Assembly: GCF_035582795.1 (NCBI RefSeq)
Contig: NC_134373.1
Location: forward strand, 16,824,001 to 16,888,000
Length of the DNA stretch: 64,000 nt
Origin: Mycteria americana
Lineage: Eukaryota > Chordata > Aves > Ciconiiformes > Ciconiidae
Direction: 5' to 3'
Shown here in pieces: positions 39,901 through 49,347 of this stretch. The notes beneath the pieces were generated by a model. That model was not told where the DNA came from and made no database searches. It worked only from the letters and a program-made list of their open reading frames with translations. A program made the position numbers and the translations under genes. Position 1 is the first letter of the stretch. Each line of letters starts with the position of its first letter.

Positions 39901-42900
39901 CCCAGCCACTGATTATCACGCTCTTCCACACAAGTCTTCCCACAGCGCTCTCCATTGGGGTTGCCTAGGACACAAAGACCAATGCTCTGAACAGGGGGAC
40001 AAGCTGAAGGGCCACGTGGTGGGTAACAGGAGCACCCAAGAACCCTACAGGGAGACTGCAGTAACTCAGGTTTGGTGGACCTGACCTCTGTCTGTTTTAC
40101 ACAGGCCACATAGACTTTCCACTTTCTTCAACTGCAGGTAGCCAACGGGAGCGTACTGGTTCTGAACATGATAGGTTGGCAGTGAGGATTGGCTTCCCCA
40201 TCATTATTGAAATTAAGACAGAAAGTGACATTACACTCAGTCTGATGAAGGGTTGGCTTTGCAAGTGTTCTTCAGCCTAAAAGTTCACAAGAAAAGCAAG
40301 TAACACCCATGAGTGCTACCTAAACTCTAGCCTAAAGCAAGCATCTCTCCAACCACATATCTATTGGTAGCAGACCTTAAAATGATCTCTACTGCAAACG
40401 GCTATCAAATAAAGGGTGCATAACTGCACTCTCTACTGGGGATGTCAGATCATTATGTATGCATGTCCTGTGTACTCCTTGCACTGTTGCAATTATTTAG
40501 CAGTAGCTCTTTGTTTTTTTTCTTAAGGAGAGTTAATTTTTAAAACCTTAGAGGACATAGTGAAATTTCTTCTAACTCCCCCAAAAGGGCACAGTATTGC
40601 CGAGTTAGCAAATATTTGCTTCCTTCTAGTAAGCAGTAGTGGTACCCATGGTAAAGAGAAGCTACACATTTAAAAGTATTCTAAGTTACATGAAGCAAGC
40701 TTTTCATTTGTAAGATGTTTGTATGAATAAGCATTAACCAAATTATTGAAACAGTATTTTCTATGCATCAGCATGACACAGTTTATGAAAAAAATTCTTA
40801 TAAAATAAGGAAACACATCATGTCATTTGAACAAGCTCTTCTGCATAATTTTTAAGACTCTCCCAGATCCAGTGCAGTTACTGGTGAACCTGAAACTTTC
40901 GAGGTTTAAGGGGGTTAGTTACCCAGGAGAGGGCGCCAATACGGATCACAGAGTACCAGTGCTGACGGGACATAGTTTGAGAGGGAAACACATAAATCAA
41001 CACACCCCCAAAACTGTGCTCACACCAGAGGTGAAATTATTACTGTCCAGTGCATTAGAGAGTTTAAATAAACACGGTCCTAATTTAGTGGACTTGCTGA
41101 ATTCATTTTATATACATACAACTGCACAATACTGATTAAGTATGGAAACAGAGTAAAGGGACACACCTTGTCTATTTAGCAGAAAAGCTATTTAGCAGAG
41201 AAAGATGAATGTATGTAGCAAAGCCCACAGACATTCTCACAACCAACACTGACTTAAATGATTTTATACCTAGGATGTAATGGACTTTTTGAGAGAAAAT
41301 ACCAGATTAATGGTCTTTATCACATGGTAAGAAAATGTCAGGAGAAGCATTTGTAGGAATAAAACCCAACAACCATCCTTATTTCAGAGCTTGTTGCCTA
41401 CTGTTTTGTGACCGGCCTAGCAATTGACATTTGTCTGAAAAAACTGCTGGAGGCTTGATTTCTTCTACTTCCATACTATCTCTCCACTTTTTCCAAACAT
41501 CACACTTGCTCCCTGCTCCAATGGGAAGACCAGAGTAGTGCAGTCAGGAACCTCTCACCATGCTGCAGAGAAGACAACACACCCTGCACACTGCAACTGT
41601 ACTCTACCTTCTTCCAAAAACAACACCCTTCACAGGGTGAAGAGACATCTGACCTTCCTTCATCTCTTCTTTACCACACTTCCTCCCCCATGTGCCTTTC
41701 CCTAAGACATCAAGGAAATAGTATGCAAAATCCAAGTAAACAGGAACCGACCTTAGCACTCACAAAAACATCACATTCAGTTGTCTTTGGGCCAAGAGAT
41801 TTTATGTTACTGTAATTTAGTAATTCCTGTAGGCCACCTGAGGAACAGTAATTAACAACATGTGGGCTCTTACTCCAAGACAAGCATGAAGTAAAATGCC
41901 TTACTTCAAAAATCTACTAAAAAGAAGCTGATTTTTCTGCAGGTTGTCAGTTACTGAGATTCAAGCGATAAGCTTCTGAATTCTCCTACTTGGCTAATGT
42001 CAGTAACATGAACTTCCACGTACTGAATATATACCATTTTCAGACACAAGTTTGGAATTTAGGTTTGGAATTTAGTTTTGGAATTTAGTTTTGGAGTTAT
42101 GTCATGTAGAACTCCTCACTTCCTAAGGGAGACATTTCCATGGTTTGCATGAATTATAGAGCATGTTAATCTGATTGAAATCTCCTCAGAAAACAAAATT
42201 CCATTACACTCCCACATGTAAGAATTAATCCTCCTTTAAATCAGAAAAGGAACTTCTGGTAACTCCCTTCTAGTAACGCTTTCCATCTTCTTATGACAAT
42301 GACTTACCTGGGACTTGCTTTATATGGATTTGCAGGAAATGGAAGAAGTGGAGAAGACCAGTGTCATAAATTTAGATCTCAAGAGGCTTTCTGAGACTTT
42401 CTATCAGTAAGTCAAACAAGACCAGATAACGATGTCGTGAGAGATAAGAAGTTTTGCTCGTCTCAGCACTTCATTCCTGTGCCTATTTCAGAGGTCTGTA
42501 ACAAGAAAAAGCATGACCATTCCTTCATGCTCCTTGGATTGTATTCCCCTTTTCCTTGGCTCCAGCATATGTTCTTGATTCAGGTTCACTTTGGCCCTCT
42601 GCTGACCTGCTATCTTATGTCTCCTCTCTTTCTCTGACTGGCAAGTATTCAACCACATTGGAAATGATAGGCCTTTGTGGGCAAGAGAAGCGTGAGCTTG
42701 ACATCCCAGACACTGTGATGAGCCCCTGCTCAGGGTATGACATTATAAAAGCTTTATCGAATGAGAAGAGAAAATGCTGTATTCTGCACAAGCAACAGAA
42801 CAGCACTGCATAAGCTCAAGAGGACATGGCAGCTTGGTTGCCTCAGGGAAAAGGAGCACACGCTGTCATAAAGTCACCGAGAGATAAGTAATTGCCCAGC

Positions 42901-45900
42901 CTGTGTACATTACACAGCTGGAAGATACACTTCTGCTACAATCCCCGCTGCACGCATCCACAGAAACAGCACAATCGCATATAAATAAGGTCACAACTTA
43001 CAAAGCCACTTCTAGCTTTGGCCTCAAGGACTCCAATACAGATGTTTGCAATGTCATCTGAGAAACCAGTTTTATATAACTTGCTCCAGTGCTTTCCATG
43101 CCCAGCAGCCTCCCATGATCCTTTTTATTCTCCCAGAACTCCTCTGGTCCTATTGCCAATTGATTAAAACTATGAAGTCTACTGCAAAGACGACAAGCCT
43201 TCTGATATCCTGCTCCTAGATGTCAGGGCCTCACCAGACACTTTTTTCATTCATCCAGGGCAATCTTTTCTCTTTTCATAGATTTGACAGGTCTTATCCC
43301 TCTTATGTCCCTCAAACCACTTCCACCCAAAACATTTTAGTTAAGTGCCAGCTGTTTCCATAACTCTGTAACAGACCTAGGTCCAAAAGGTCCTGTCTTC
43401 CTTGGAATAGTACGGCTGTTTCAAAGGAGATCACTGGCAGAGTATGAGCAATGCAAGTGAGATCAAAAAGCCAAACTACCAAAGGCAAAACTTACTGAAA
43501 TCAAAGTTTAACAAACACAGGACAGCCTTTTGGGGAAAACCATTAACTGTTCACTTTTCCATTGTAATGCTTCAGCTGGGGGAGCTAGAGGGCAATTTGT
43601 TCATAGGTTAATTGTAGCAGGGACTTAACGAAGGGTGGAAGGCTGAAACTGAGGGCAGAGCTTTCCAGCCTTATGTGAAACAACGTGTGCTGAATTTTCT
43701 GTGTACATTTGTAGTTAAAACTTTTTTTTTTTTTTAGACTGGATGGCAAATTTTATAAATTATTTCCTGTATTTTTAGCCAATTAATCACTCTGTTTCAA
43801 ATCTGAGAGCACTTTTGTTGAAGAATTTCTGTAATGTTTTGCAAGTCCAAAATGTAATAAGTCAAAACATCTAAAGAACTTTATGGAAGTCCCTCTGCAA
43901 TAATCTAAAACTACACCAAACTGACGTGGGCAAGGTCTTGAAATTCAAAAGACTAGAAGACTCGTAAAAGACAGACACTTAGTGCTCCAAATAGTAAACC
44001 TGAAGCATTGTATTTATGCCTAGAGCTTGATTACAAGCCTCTGCATCTAACATAAGTTATCGTTTAAAAATACTCCAAATAGAAATAAATCAGCAGTCTA
44101 GAATACTTGACACCATTGACAGAAGTACTAGAACTAGAAAAGAAACTCTCAAAACATTACTCCACTATTCAACAATCAGAGAGATGTAAAAGTGCCAGTG
44201 AGGGTCTGGGAAGACAGAAGATTTGCTAGTGTATCTCATGGCAGCATATCTTATGGCTCCTCTCGACTCTTAAACCAGCCCAGACCCCTGCAACACCTTA
44301 AACAACATTAAAATTCTCTAAAGTATGCCTGGATGAGTTACTTCCAGATGCTGGGATGACTACAGCTCAGGACTATTCCCAGCAACTCCTTCTCTACTGA
44401 GGAAGCAGATAGGAATGTGTGACATAGAAAAATACAACAGCAGTTTTGTGTGATCAGGGATTTCCTAATTGTGCATGAATCCTTCATTAATTAGTTATGC
44501 CAGTTTCAAGGCTACTTTAGTGAAAAATAGCAACAAAGTGTTTTAACATATTTATGTCTCTAAGTAATTCATATCCATTTTATTACAGAGGCCCAACATT
44601 TGGAAAAACCCACTTCTATTGCCTGTTGTCACCTCTACGTTTCTATGACTCATAATTAGAAACTTATTACCTCAGAGATACTTTTACTGAAAGAAATGTG
44701 AATTCAAGTGTTTAAGAGAAAAAGAGAAATAGCTATTTCTCAGTTTGTCTGTCCCAGCAATGTAATATATCCCTGCACATTTTTCAATGGAAATTACCCT
44801 ATTCTATGAGATCAGAACCCAAACTTGGCACTGGCAAGAATCCAAGCAGAAGAATGAGGAGGTCACCGACTGAAAGACACTGTGTCGATAAAACCATTAT
44901 GTCCAAAAGTTGCTGACAGGCTGAATGAGTTAGACAAGAGATAATTAAGTTCAGCTTTGCAATCGCAAGTTCCCTTGTGTATTTCTGTGACTGCTTGGCA
45001 GGATGGCAGCAGTTTAACAAACCTCAGATACTATCCTACTTCATTTACATCCCAAGCACCACAGCCACCTTTGGCTTTTTCATTGACCTGTTTTACAATA
45101 GAGCACTTCTTTTCAGTATCTATTTAACTTCAGAAATACGGTAGACGTACCTTAGTGATGTAAAGATGTCATCTAGCACTAAGGGAAACAAACATTTTGC
45201 AAAAATCTCTTGTGGTATCACTGTTTTTAAAAATGCAGGACAAGACAGTAAATATCATTGTGTAACCTGCAACCTCGAAACTCAGGAATAAAAACTGTGT
45301 TAAATTAAGCCTATGGAACCACATAAACATTTTCATTCACCTGTTGCACCATTTAATTTAGAATCCCCTAAGCTACTGAGGAAAAGCCCATCAAGCAACT
45401 TCATTAGAGCTTTTGTTTCTCCTCTGGCTAAATGAGTAAGTTGAGAAATACTGCAGATGTATGTAGTTTCCAAAGAACCTGAAACTTTCTACCCTTCCCC
45501 TCCTTTCCTTCCCCCACACAGTGAAGGACTATTTTTACCTCCAGTCCAGGAATAGGGGTTTATTGCCTCTTAGCATACACTATTTCACCACTTTAGTTGA
45601 CTTCTTTGACTTTTGTAAGCCTCTTCTTACAAACAAGCAGTTGGAGAAAAAAGCTCTTTGTTATATATCATTTTTCAATAGATATAATATTGGAATGAAA
45701 TTACTCAAAAAAAAAAAAAGAAAAAGAACTACTTGGGCTGGAATAAGTTTAATTGCAGTTCTTTCTATGAGCGACTGCTTCTTTTCCTTATGTGGCTACA
45801 AGTAAAGCACCACTGAAGTATCTTATGTTTTTGTAGCTTAGTTACAAAAAATAACTCTTATTTCTGTCTGTGGGAAAAAAATGGATAGAACCCATCAGTT

Positions 45901-47409
45901 CTCAGCATTATGCATAGATGTGTAAATTGTTTTAACATTTTTGCCACAGAATGCTGCATTCTGCCCTGAAAGCCCATCAGTCCATGGTGCGCTATTGCTT
46001 TCATTGGTTTCAAATATTTTGAAAACCCTTTCCCGCGCTTCCTACACTTACTGGGCGGCAAGTTCATAGTTTTTAACGGATCGGATGTTCTCAGCAGGAT
46101 AGAAAGTTCAGGAAGCTATTTATGCATAGCATAGGAGAGAATGAACGGCACTGTATGCAACGGGGACAAGAACAGAGCCCAAAGCAGTTCATGCATATTC
46201 ACGGTAACCCACTGCAACCCACTGCAAAGTGTTCTCCCTTTTAACAAGTATCAAACACTTGGAAGTTGGATAAGTGCATCCAGTTACATCTCCCAAGCAC
46301 GGGGCGGCTGGGGAGGTAGAGAGGAGTTTGGTTAAATGCAGGAGCTGGAAAAAGTAATTCAGTCAAAAATAGCTTTGTTCCCCTGAAACTCAATTCTTCA
46401 ACAAATCTGCAAGCAGGGAGAACCCATCTGCAAGACAACTGTGGTTCAGAGTTACTTTAGGGTGGCTTCTACGAAGGGAAGGCTTTGCAGAATAAAAGAC
46501 GATTTAGGCACATACTTCCACCCCCCCTCTCTGAGCTAATTACATTTGCCCTCTGCTCTGAAAGCTGAACTAGCTTGCTGCAGAAAAGTACGAGAGACAG
46601 ACCGAAACTCTCACGAGGCTTTTGAACTGCGTGCTGAACGGTGTGAAAGAAAACTGTGGGAACAGGAGCTGTCACATGCGATTTCTCTAAATCGAGTTTT
46701 CGTGCATTTCTTTCTGTCTACAGAAAAAAAGGTGCCACCGTTGCTGCTCTTCGGCAATAGCGTTGATCTCGCCCTTTAGCGAGAGGTAAACGCCACTTTA
46801 ATCTGGAAAAGACCCAGGAGAAACCGCCTGCAGCCCGTAGCCTTGAAGGCAGCGGCAGAGGAGCCGCGGTGCGCGCAAGGCGGGCGGGCACTGACCGTCC
46901 CGTCCCGTTCCGCCGCCGGCGGGGACAGCCCTGTCGCCCGCCGTGCCCCTCCGCTGCCCACCCCGGCGCCCACCGCCGGGGCCCCGCCGCCGACTCACCC
47001 AGCTGGAGCTGCTCGCACCGCCCGCGGGGGTTCCTCCCGATCCGGCACCGGAAAATGGCCCCAGGGTTGGCCACCGAGATGTTGGCGGGCCAGCTGGCCC
47101 GGGGGGCGCCCGCCACGAGCCTGCGGGACAGAGACGGCAGCGTGAGGGGCCGCGGCCGGCGGAGCCGGGAGAACGCGCGACGGGCGGAACGGACCCCACG
47201 GGGCCGGCCCGGCCGGGGACTCACCATCTCTCCTCGCCGTGGCGGTGCAGGAGAACCGAGTACCCGAAGAGGGTCCCGTTGCCCCCCCGGAAAAGCAGCG
47301 GGTGCTGAGTGTCCAGGTTGTAGGGCCGCGCCGTCGGCAGGCACTGCCACAGCAGGAGCAGCGGGGCAGCCCAGCCCGCAGCCCCCCTCGCCCTCTCGCA
47401 GCTCCGCAT
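9834..47409 (-). CDS. ITGA4: ITGA4, integrin subunit alpha-4, complete 28-exon coding region
   Basis: Twenty-eight exons join in frame to 1024 codons (human protein 1032). The product pairs with integrin beta-1 or beta-7 at the plasma membrane and binds VCAM-1, MAdCAM-1 and the fibronectin CS1 segment. It has a signal peptide (about residues 1-29, mature start YNLDT), a seven-blade FG-GAP propeller (about 30-460), thigh/calf domains, one membrane span (about 969-993) and a GFFKR tail (996-1000). Three Ca-binding loops are intact ([28 protein letters not shown]). The YWTG segment reported as needed for VCAM-1 binding is kept (Y216, mature 187). There is no I domain, as expected. The Lys-Arg processing site is retained at 585-586. 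Many N-glycosylation sequons are present. The start is the ATG at 47409 (G at -3), the first ATG in that frame before the signal peptide. Confidence 0.98.
10775..10894 (-). CDS. ITGA4: ITGA4 exon 27, membrane span
   Basis: The acceptor is CTTTCCAG and the donor GTAGGT; the exon is 120 nt. It encodes [14 protein letters not shown], then the hydrophobic span [20 protein letters not shown] and SFILWK. Confidence 0.97.
11087..11185 (-). CDS. ITGA4: ITGA4 exon 26
   Basis: The acceptor is TTAATCAG and the donor GTAAGA; the exon is 99 nt. It encodes [20 protein letters not shown] and [13 protein letters not shown]. Confidence 0.96.
11708..11827 (-). CDS. ITGA4: ITGA4 exon 25
   Basis: The acceptor is TTCTACAG and the donor GTAACA; the exon is 120 nt. 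It encodes [20 protein letters not shown] and [20 protein letters not shown] (calf-2). Confidence 0.96.
13238..13357 (-). CDS. ITGA4: ITGA4 exon 24
   Basis: The acceptor is ATTTCCAG and the donor GTAAGG; the exon is 120 nt. It encodes [20 protein letters not shown] and [20 protein letters not shown], one of the least conserved exons. Confidence 0.93.
13629..13736 (-). CDS. ITGA4: ITGA4 exon 23
   Basis: The acceptor is CCCACAAG, an unusual AAG ending, and the donor is GTAAGC; the exon is 108 nt. It encodes [20 protein letters not shown] and [16 protein letters not shown]. Confidence 0.95.
14444..14534 (-). CDS. ITGA4: ITGA4 exon 22
   Basis: The acceptor is CATTGTAG and the donor GTAAGA; the exon is 91 nt. 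It encodes [20 protein letters not shown] and [10 protein letters not shown]. Confidence 0.95.
15089..15175 (-). CDS. ITGA4: ITGA4 exon 21
   Basis: The acceptor is TTTTATAG and the donor GTAAGT; the exon is 87 nt. It encodes [20 protein letters not shown] and YEIELNAH. Confidence 0.95.
15519..15598 (-). CDS. ITGA4: ITGA4 exon 20
   Basis: The acceptor is TTCTGCAG and the donor GTAAAG; the exon is 80 nt. It encodes [20 protein letters not shown] and IIINAT, with a split Cys codon. Confidence 0.95.
16038..16136 (-). CDS. ITGA4: ITGA4 exon 19
   Basis: The acceptor is TATTTTAG and the donor GTAAGC; the exon is 99 nt. It encodes [20 protein letters not shown] and [13 protein letters not shown]. 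Confidence 0.95.
16880..17030 (-). CDS. ITGA4: ITGA4 exon 18
   Basis: The acceptor is TTTTATAG and the donor GTAAGA; the exon is 151 nt. It encodes [40 protein letters not shown] and IRVLEL, almost identical to human. Confidence 0.97.
19680..19756 (-). CDS. ITGA4: ITGA4 exon 17
   Basis: The acceptor is TTTTATAG and the donor GTAAGT; the exon is 77 nt. It encodes [20 protein letters not shown] and KVAFP. Confidence 0.95.
20865..20918. repeat. T-rich (TTTTTG)n low-complexity tract
   Basis: A run of T interrupted by single G residues, ending in a T15 stretch, in ITGA4 intron 16. On the transcribed (-) strand it is A-rich. Confidence 0.85.
21097..21246 (-). CDS. ITGA4: ITGA4 exon 16
   Basis: The acceptor is TTTCATAG and the donor GTTAGT; the exon is 150 nt. 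It encodes [20 protein letters not shown], then [20 protein letters not shown]. The Lys-Arg at residues 585-586 aligns with the furin-type internal cleavage site of human alpha-4. Confidence 0.96.
24451..24605 (-). CDS. ITGA4: ITGA4 exon 15
   Basis: The acceptor is TTTTGCAG and the donor GTAATG; the exon is 155 nt. It encodes [12 protein letters not shown], then [16 protein letters not shown] and CKDHPAFMR (thigh domain). Confidence 0.96.
26588..26742 (-). CDS. ITGA4: ITGA4 exon 14
   Basis: The acceptor is TATTCTTAG and the donor GTAAGC; the exon is 155 nt. It encodes [20 protein letters not shown], then [18 protein letters not shown] and TGREVPGYI, the start of the thigh domain. Confidence 0.97.
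27131..27176 (-). CDS. ITGA4: ITGA4 exon 13
   Basis: The acceptor is TTTGTACAG and the donor GTGAGA. This 46-nt exon, the smallest in the gene, encodes [14 protein letters not shown], the end of the propeller. Confidence 0.95.
28439..28529 (-). CDS. ITGA4: ITGA4 exon 12
   Basis: The acceptor is CTCCTCAG and the donor GTGAAT; the exon is 91 nt. It encodes [20 protein letters not shown] and [10 protein letters not shown], the third Ca-binding loop. Confidence 0.96.
28906..29000 (-). CDS. ITGA4: ITGA4 exon 11
   Basis: The acceptor is TTCCACAG and the donor GTATGC; the exon is 95 nt. It encodes [20 protein letters not shown] and [11 protein letters not shown]. Confidence 0.96.
29321..29344. repeat. 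Poly(A) tract, A24
   Basis: 24 consecutive A residues on the + strand inside ITGA4 intron 10. I could not recognise a retroposon body next to it. Confidence 0.95.
30501..30526. repeat. G-rich tract with quadruplex potential
   Basis: G14, then A, GGG, C, and a G7 run on the + strand. This is the template strand for ITGA4, so the nascent RNA is C-rich here. Confidence 0.9.
32055..32077. repeat. Poly(T) tract, T23
   Basis: 23 T residues on the + strand, starting 12 bp into ITGA4 intron 10, so the pre-mRNA has an A-run just after the 5' splice site of exon 10. Confidence 0.95.
32090..32201 (-). CDS. ITGA4: ITGA4 exon 10
   Basis: The acceptor is CTCTTCAG and the donor GTAAGT; the exon is 112 nt. 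It encodes a variable stretch, then [19 protein letters not shown] and IDNDGFE, with the second Ca-binding loop. A T23 tract on the + strand lies 12 bp inside the following intron. Confidence 0.97.
33228..33365 (-). CDS. ITGA4: ITGA4 exon 9
   Basis: The acceptor is GCACACAG and the donor GTAAGT; the exon is 138 nt. It encodes [36 protein letters not shown] and [10 protein letters not shown], with the first intact Ca-binding loop. Confidence 0.97.
33458..33517 (-). CDS. ITGA4: ITGA4 exon 8
   Basis: The acceptor is TATTTTAG and the donor GTAAAT. The 60 nt encode [12 protein letters not shown] and LFELRGKK. Confidence 0.95.
33854..33939 (-). CDS. ITGA4: ITGA4 exon 7
   Basis: The acceptor is TTTACAG and the donor GTAAGA; the exon is 86 nt. 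It encodes [19 protein letters not shown] and APQQEQTGK, an FG-GAP blade. Confidence 0.96.
33940..37426 (-). other. ITGA4 intron 6
   Basis: A 3.5-kb intron with an A21 tract at 36926-36946 and a short CA tract near 34403-34415. I see no gene. Confidence 0.65.
36926..36946. repeat. Poly(A) tract, A21
   Basis: 21 A residues on the + strand in ITGA4 intron 6. Confidence 0.9.
37427..37556 (-). CDS. ITGA4: ITGA4 exon 6
   Basis: The acceptor is TTCTTTTAG and the donor GTACTT; the exon is 130 nt. It encodes [20 protein letters not shown] and NQVKFGSYL. It includes the Tyr-Trp-x-Gly stretch tied to VCAM-1 binding in human alpha-4. Confidence 0.96.
38234..38301 (-). CDS. ITGA4: ITGA4 exon 5
   Basis: The acceptor is CATTCCCAG and the donor GTGTGT; the exon is 68 nt. 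It encodes [20 protein letters not shown] and IE, matching human KKFGEN..SCQAGISSFY. Confidence 0.95.
38302..39629 (-). other. ITGA4 intron 4
   Basis: A 1.3-kb intron. Positions 38930-39360 are more GC-rich than their surroundings and may be an old repeat, but I could not place it in a family. Confidence 0.5.
39630..39759 (-). CDS. ITGA4: ITGA4 exon 4
   Basis: The acceptor is ATCCATAG and the donor GTAAGC; the exon is 130 nt. It encodes [20 protein letters not shown] followed by [14 protein letters not shown]. Intron 3 is only 98 bp. Confidence 0.95.
39858..39964 (-). CDS. ITGA4: ITGA4 exon 3
   Basis: The acceptor is TGTCCTAG and the donor GTATGT; the exon is 107 nt. It encodes [20 protein letters not shown] and [15 protein letters not shown], almost identical to human. 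Confidence 0.97.
39965..46998 (-). other. ITGA4 intron 2 (largest intron)
   Basis: A 7.0-kb intron, AT-rich in the middle and turning GC-rich toward the CpG island. It holds a 13-bp tandem repeat at 42051-42101 and T- or A-runs near 43722 and 45706. No coding exon is seen. Being next to the promoter, it may hold regulatory elements, but none can be named from sequence alone. Confidence 0.65.
42051..42101. repeat. 13-bp tandem repeat, about 3.9 units
   Basis: The unit TTTGGAATTTAGK is repeated at 42051, 42064 and 42077, followed by a diverged partial unit. It lies in ITGA4 intron 2. Confidence 0.9.
46999..47120 (-). CDS. ITGA4: ITGA4 exon 2
   Basis: The acceptor is TCCCGCAG and the donor GTGAGT; the exon is 122 nt. 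It encodes [20 protein letters not shown] and [10 protein letters not shown], then CEQLQLG, completing the first propeller blade. Intron 1 is only 104 bp. Confidence 0.95.
47225..47409 (-). CDS. ITGA4: ITGA4 exon 1 coding part
   Basis: It begins at the ATG and encodes a signal peptide with core [17 protein letters not shown], then [14 protein letters not shown] and [17 protein letters not shown]. The donor is GTGAGT, splitting a Trp codon. Human exon 1 aligns across YNVDT and LFGYSVVLH. Confidence 0.95.
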
Positions 47410-47850
47410 GGCTCCGGCCGGCCTCAGGCAGGCGGGCGCCCGGCGCCGGCTTGCCGCCTCGCTCGGCTCCCCCGCTCGGCGAGAGGGCAACGCCGCGCCC
47501 CCGCCCCTGCCCTGCCCCGGGACGGCGGCAGCCCGCGCCCTGCGCCGCCTCTGCTACCGGCGGGCCGGGCCGAGCCGAGCCGGGCCGGGCCGGGCGGCCT
47601 CCCCGCAGCCCAGGGTGGGGGTGTCCCCTCCGGATGGGGGAGTCGCTCACCGCGCCGCCTCCTCCCGCGCAGCGGCAGCCCCTCTTCCTTCCCAGGCGGC
47701 AGGGGTCGGGTTTCTCCCCGCCCCGTCCGCGCCCACGGGGGTGCTGCGGAAGGGGGCACAGCCCCCGGGACTCCCCCGGGCAGGGCACGGCCCGTGGGAC
47801 GCGGCCGTCCCGACCCGCGCCCCCGGCGGGACAGCGAGGGCGTCGGCCCC

Positions 47851-47900
47851 CCTCACCTCACCTCACCTCACCTCACCTCACCTCACCTCACCTCACCTCA
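47851..47900. repeat. (CCTCA)10 pentanucleotide tract in the ITGA4 promoter
   Basis: Ten perfect CCTCA units. Their junctions give nine CACCT cores, and a CACCTG E-box follows at 47910-47915. The tract begins 442 bp upstream of the ITGA4 ATG. Confidence 0.97.
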
Positions 47901-48675
47901 GCCCCGGTACACCTGCCCGGAGGGCGGCGCGGGAGAGCTGCCTGTGTGCCGGGCCGGGCCGGCGAGCGTTTTGGCAGCAGAGGGGGAAGGGAGAGCCGGC
48001 AGGCTTTTCCTAAAAACTCCCCGCAGACTTTCCCGCCCCAGCTGCTCTTGAAACGCCTGGGCCCAGTTCGTTCAGTTTCCTGCTCCCGGAGCACATCTCC
48101 CCTGAGCACCAGCCGGGGAGCTCCAGCCAAGCGCAGAGGGAAAGTATATGGCGGTCTTCTGGGGAGGGAAACTGTATGACGAGGTTTGCGTTTTCCTTTC
48201 AGATTTAGAAAAAATCCCAGTACCCCTGCGCTGTAAGCCTTGCCACACCGCCATTGTGCTGAGGGGGTCTTCCCTGCCTCCCCTTCCTGGTGGGGGGGCT
48301 ATCAGTCCTGAAACCAGTGCCCTGGCAGCAGAGGACAGTCCTGAGCCCCCTTTTATACCAGGGCTCCCCTGCTCTATAGTAATCCACGTGTACAGATAAC
48401 CTATGTATAACGGTATTTTGAGCCAGAGGAACAAGAACATAAGCACTTTGTCAAAATGAAAAGTTTAGTTACAAAGATTACTTATTGTATCTGGAAGGCA
48501 AATCCAGTATCATTTCAAGTACCAAGTATTATACACATTAGAAATAACTGTGAGATGGTAGAGTACCATCCCCTAATGGAAATTCAGAACATGGCATTTT
48601 AAGTTTCTTGGAATAAAAACTCCTTTAATTTCCATTCAGTCGGTGGAAATGTGGAAAGTTTAACACTTCTGCAAA

Positions 48676-49347
48676 ATGCTGAGCAACTACCAGAGCAGGA
48701 CACTGAGGCAACGCAGGAGCGATACATCTTGTCATCCTAAGCGCGAGCAGACACGTGGATCCTGGAACAAGATCAGCACATTGCAAGATCTGACAGTTTG
48801 TCAGTCAGTCAGCAGTGCATCTTTTTTTAAGTCCTCATCTCTAGAACCGTCAGAGGGCTTCCCTGGATCACACGGATGTGGAGCACTGACTGTTTCGTGT
48901 AAAGGAGTTAAACAGCTCCTCAGCTGCTATTCATCTTCCTTCCAACTACCGGCATCAAAGGAGTTACAACAATCAACAGCAGCTGTGAGTCTGCATTTCT
49001 ACCAGTCAATAAGTTTTCACCGTCATTCTGAAAGCAGCAAAACAAGCATGATTCAGAACCGAAATGCTAAACTGTGGTTTAGTTGGTGGGAAATCGTAAC
49101 ATTGTTTCACCACCACCCTGACCACTTAGCCAGTTTTGGGGGACTTTCAGGCTTGTCTCCAAGATATTATTACAATTCCTGGGTTCATGTCTTATTCACA
49201 AAAATGGACAAAAAGCTCTATCCCTTGAATGATGGAGAAGGGAACAGTTTCCCAGACTCCTTTCCCTTTGGAAGTTTATGTCCTAAGCATCTCTGTTCTT
49301 TCCGCTCTCTCTCAAGACCAGTCTTAAGTCTATCATTTTGCAAATAG
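48676..49347 (+). other. 223-codon open frame of unknown status, divergent to ITGA4
   Basis: An ATG with A at -3 opens a 223-codon frame ending at TAG (49345-49347). It starts about 550 bp beyond the CpG island and runs away from ITGA4. The translation is rich in Ser, His and Phe and shows no domain, signal peptide, membrane span or family motif that I recognise. It has no strong sign of being coding, and the frame length could be chance. It could be part of a divergent non-coding transcript from the ITGA4 promoter. Confidence 0.15.

Larger units (their letters stand above)
46830..48130 (-). promoter_or_regulatory. ITGA4: CpG island covering the ITGA4 promoter and exons 1-2
   Basis: Very GC-rich, CpG-dense sequence stands out sharply against AT-rich flanks. 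It spans ITGA4 exon 2, the 104-bp intron 1, the exon 1 coding part and about 700 bp upstream of the ATG. Open frames of up to 436 codons on the + strand and 356 on the - strand in this island are by-products of few AT-rich stop codons. No clear TATA box sits next to the likely start region. The transcription start is not determinable here. Confidence 0.85.

Noticed and set aside
47410..47490. N-terminal extension of ITGA4 upstream of the chosen ATG
   Set aside because: The frame is open upstream, but the apparent start at 47490 is TTG, not ATG. The ATG at 47409 directly precedes a normal signal peptide.
46718..48179. Very long open frames on both strands (436, 356 and 270 codons)
   Set aside because: They lie in the CpG island, where stop codons are rare. 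Only the parts matching ITGA4 exons 1 and 2 between good splice sites are coding.
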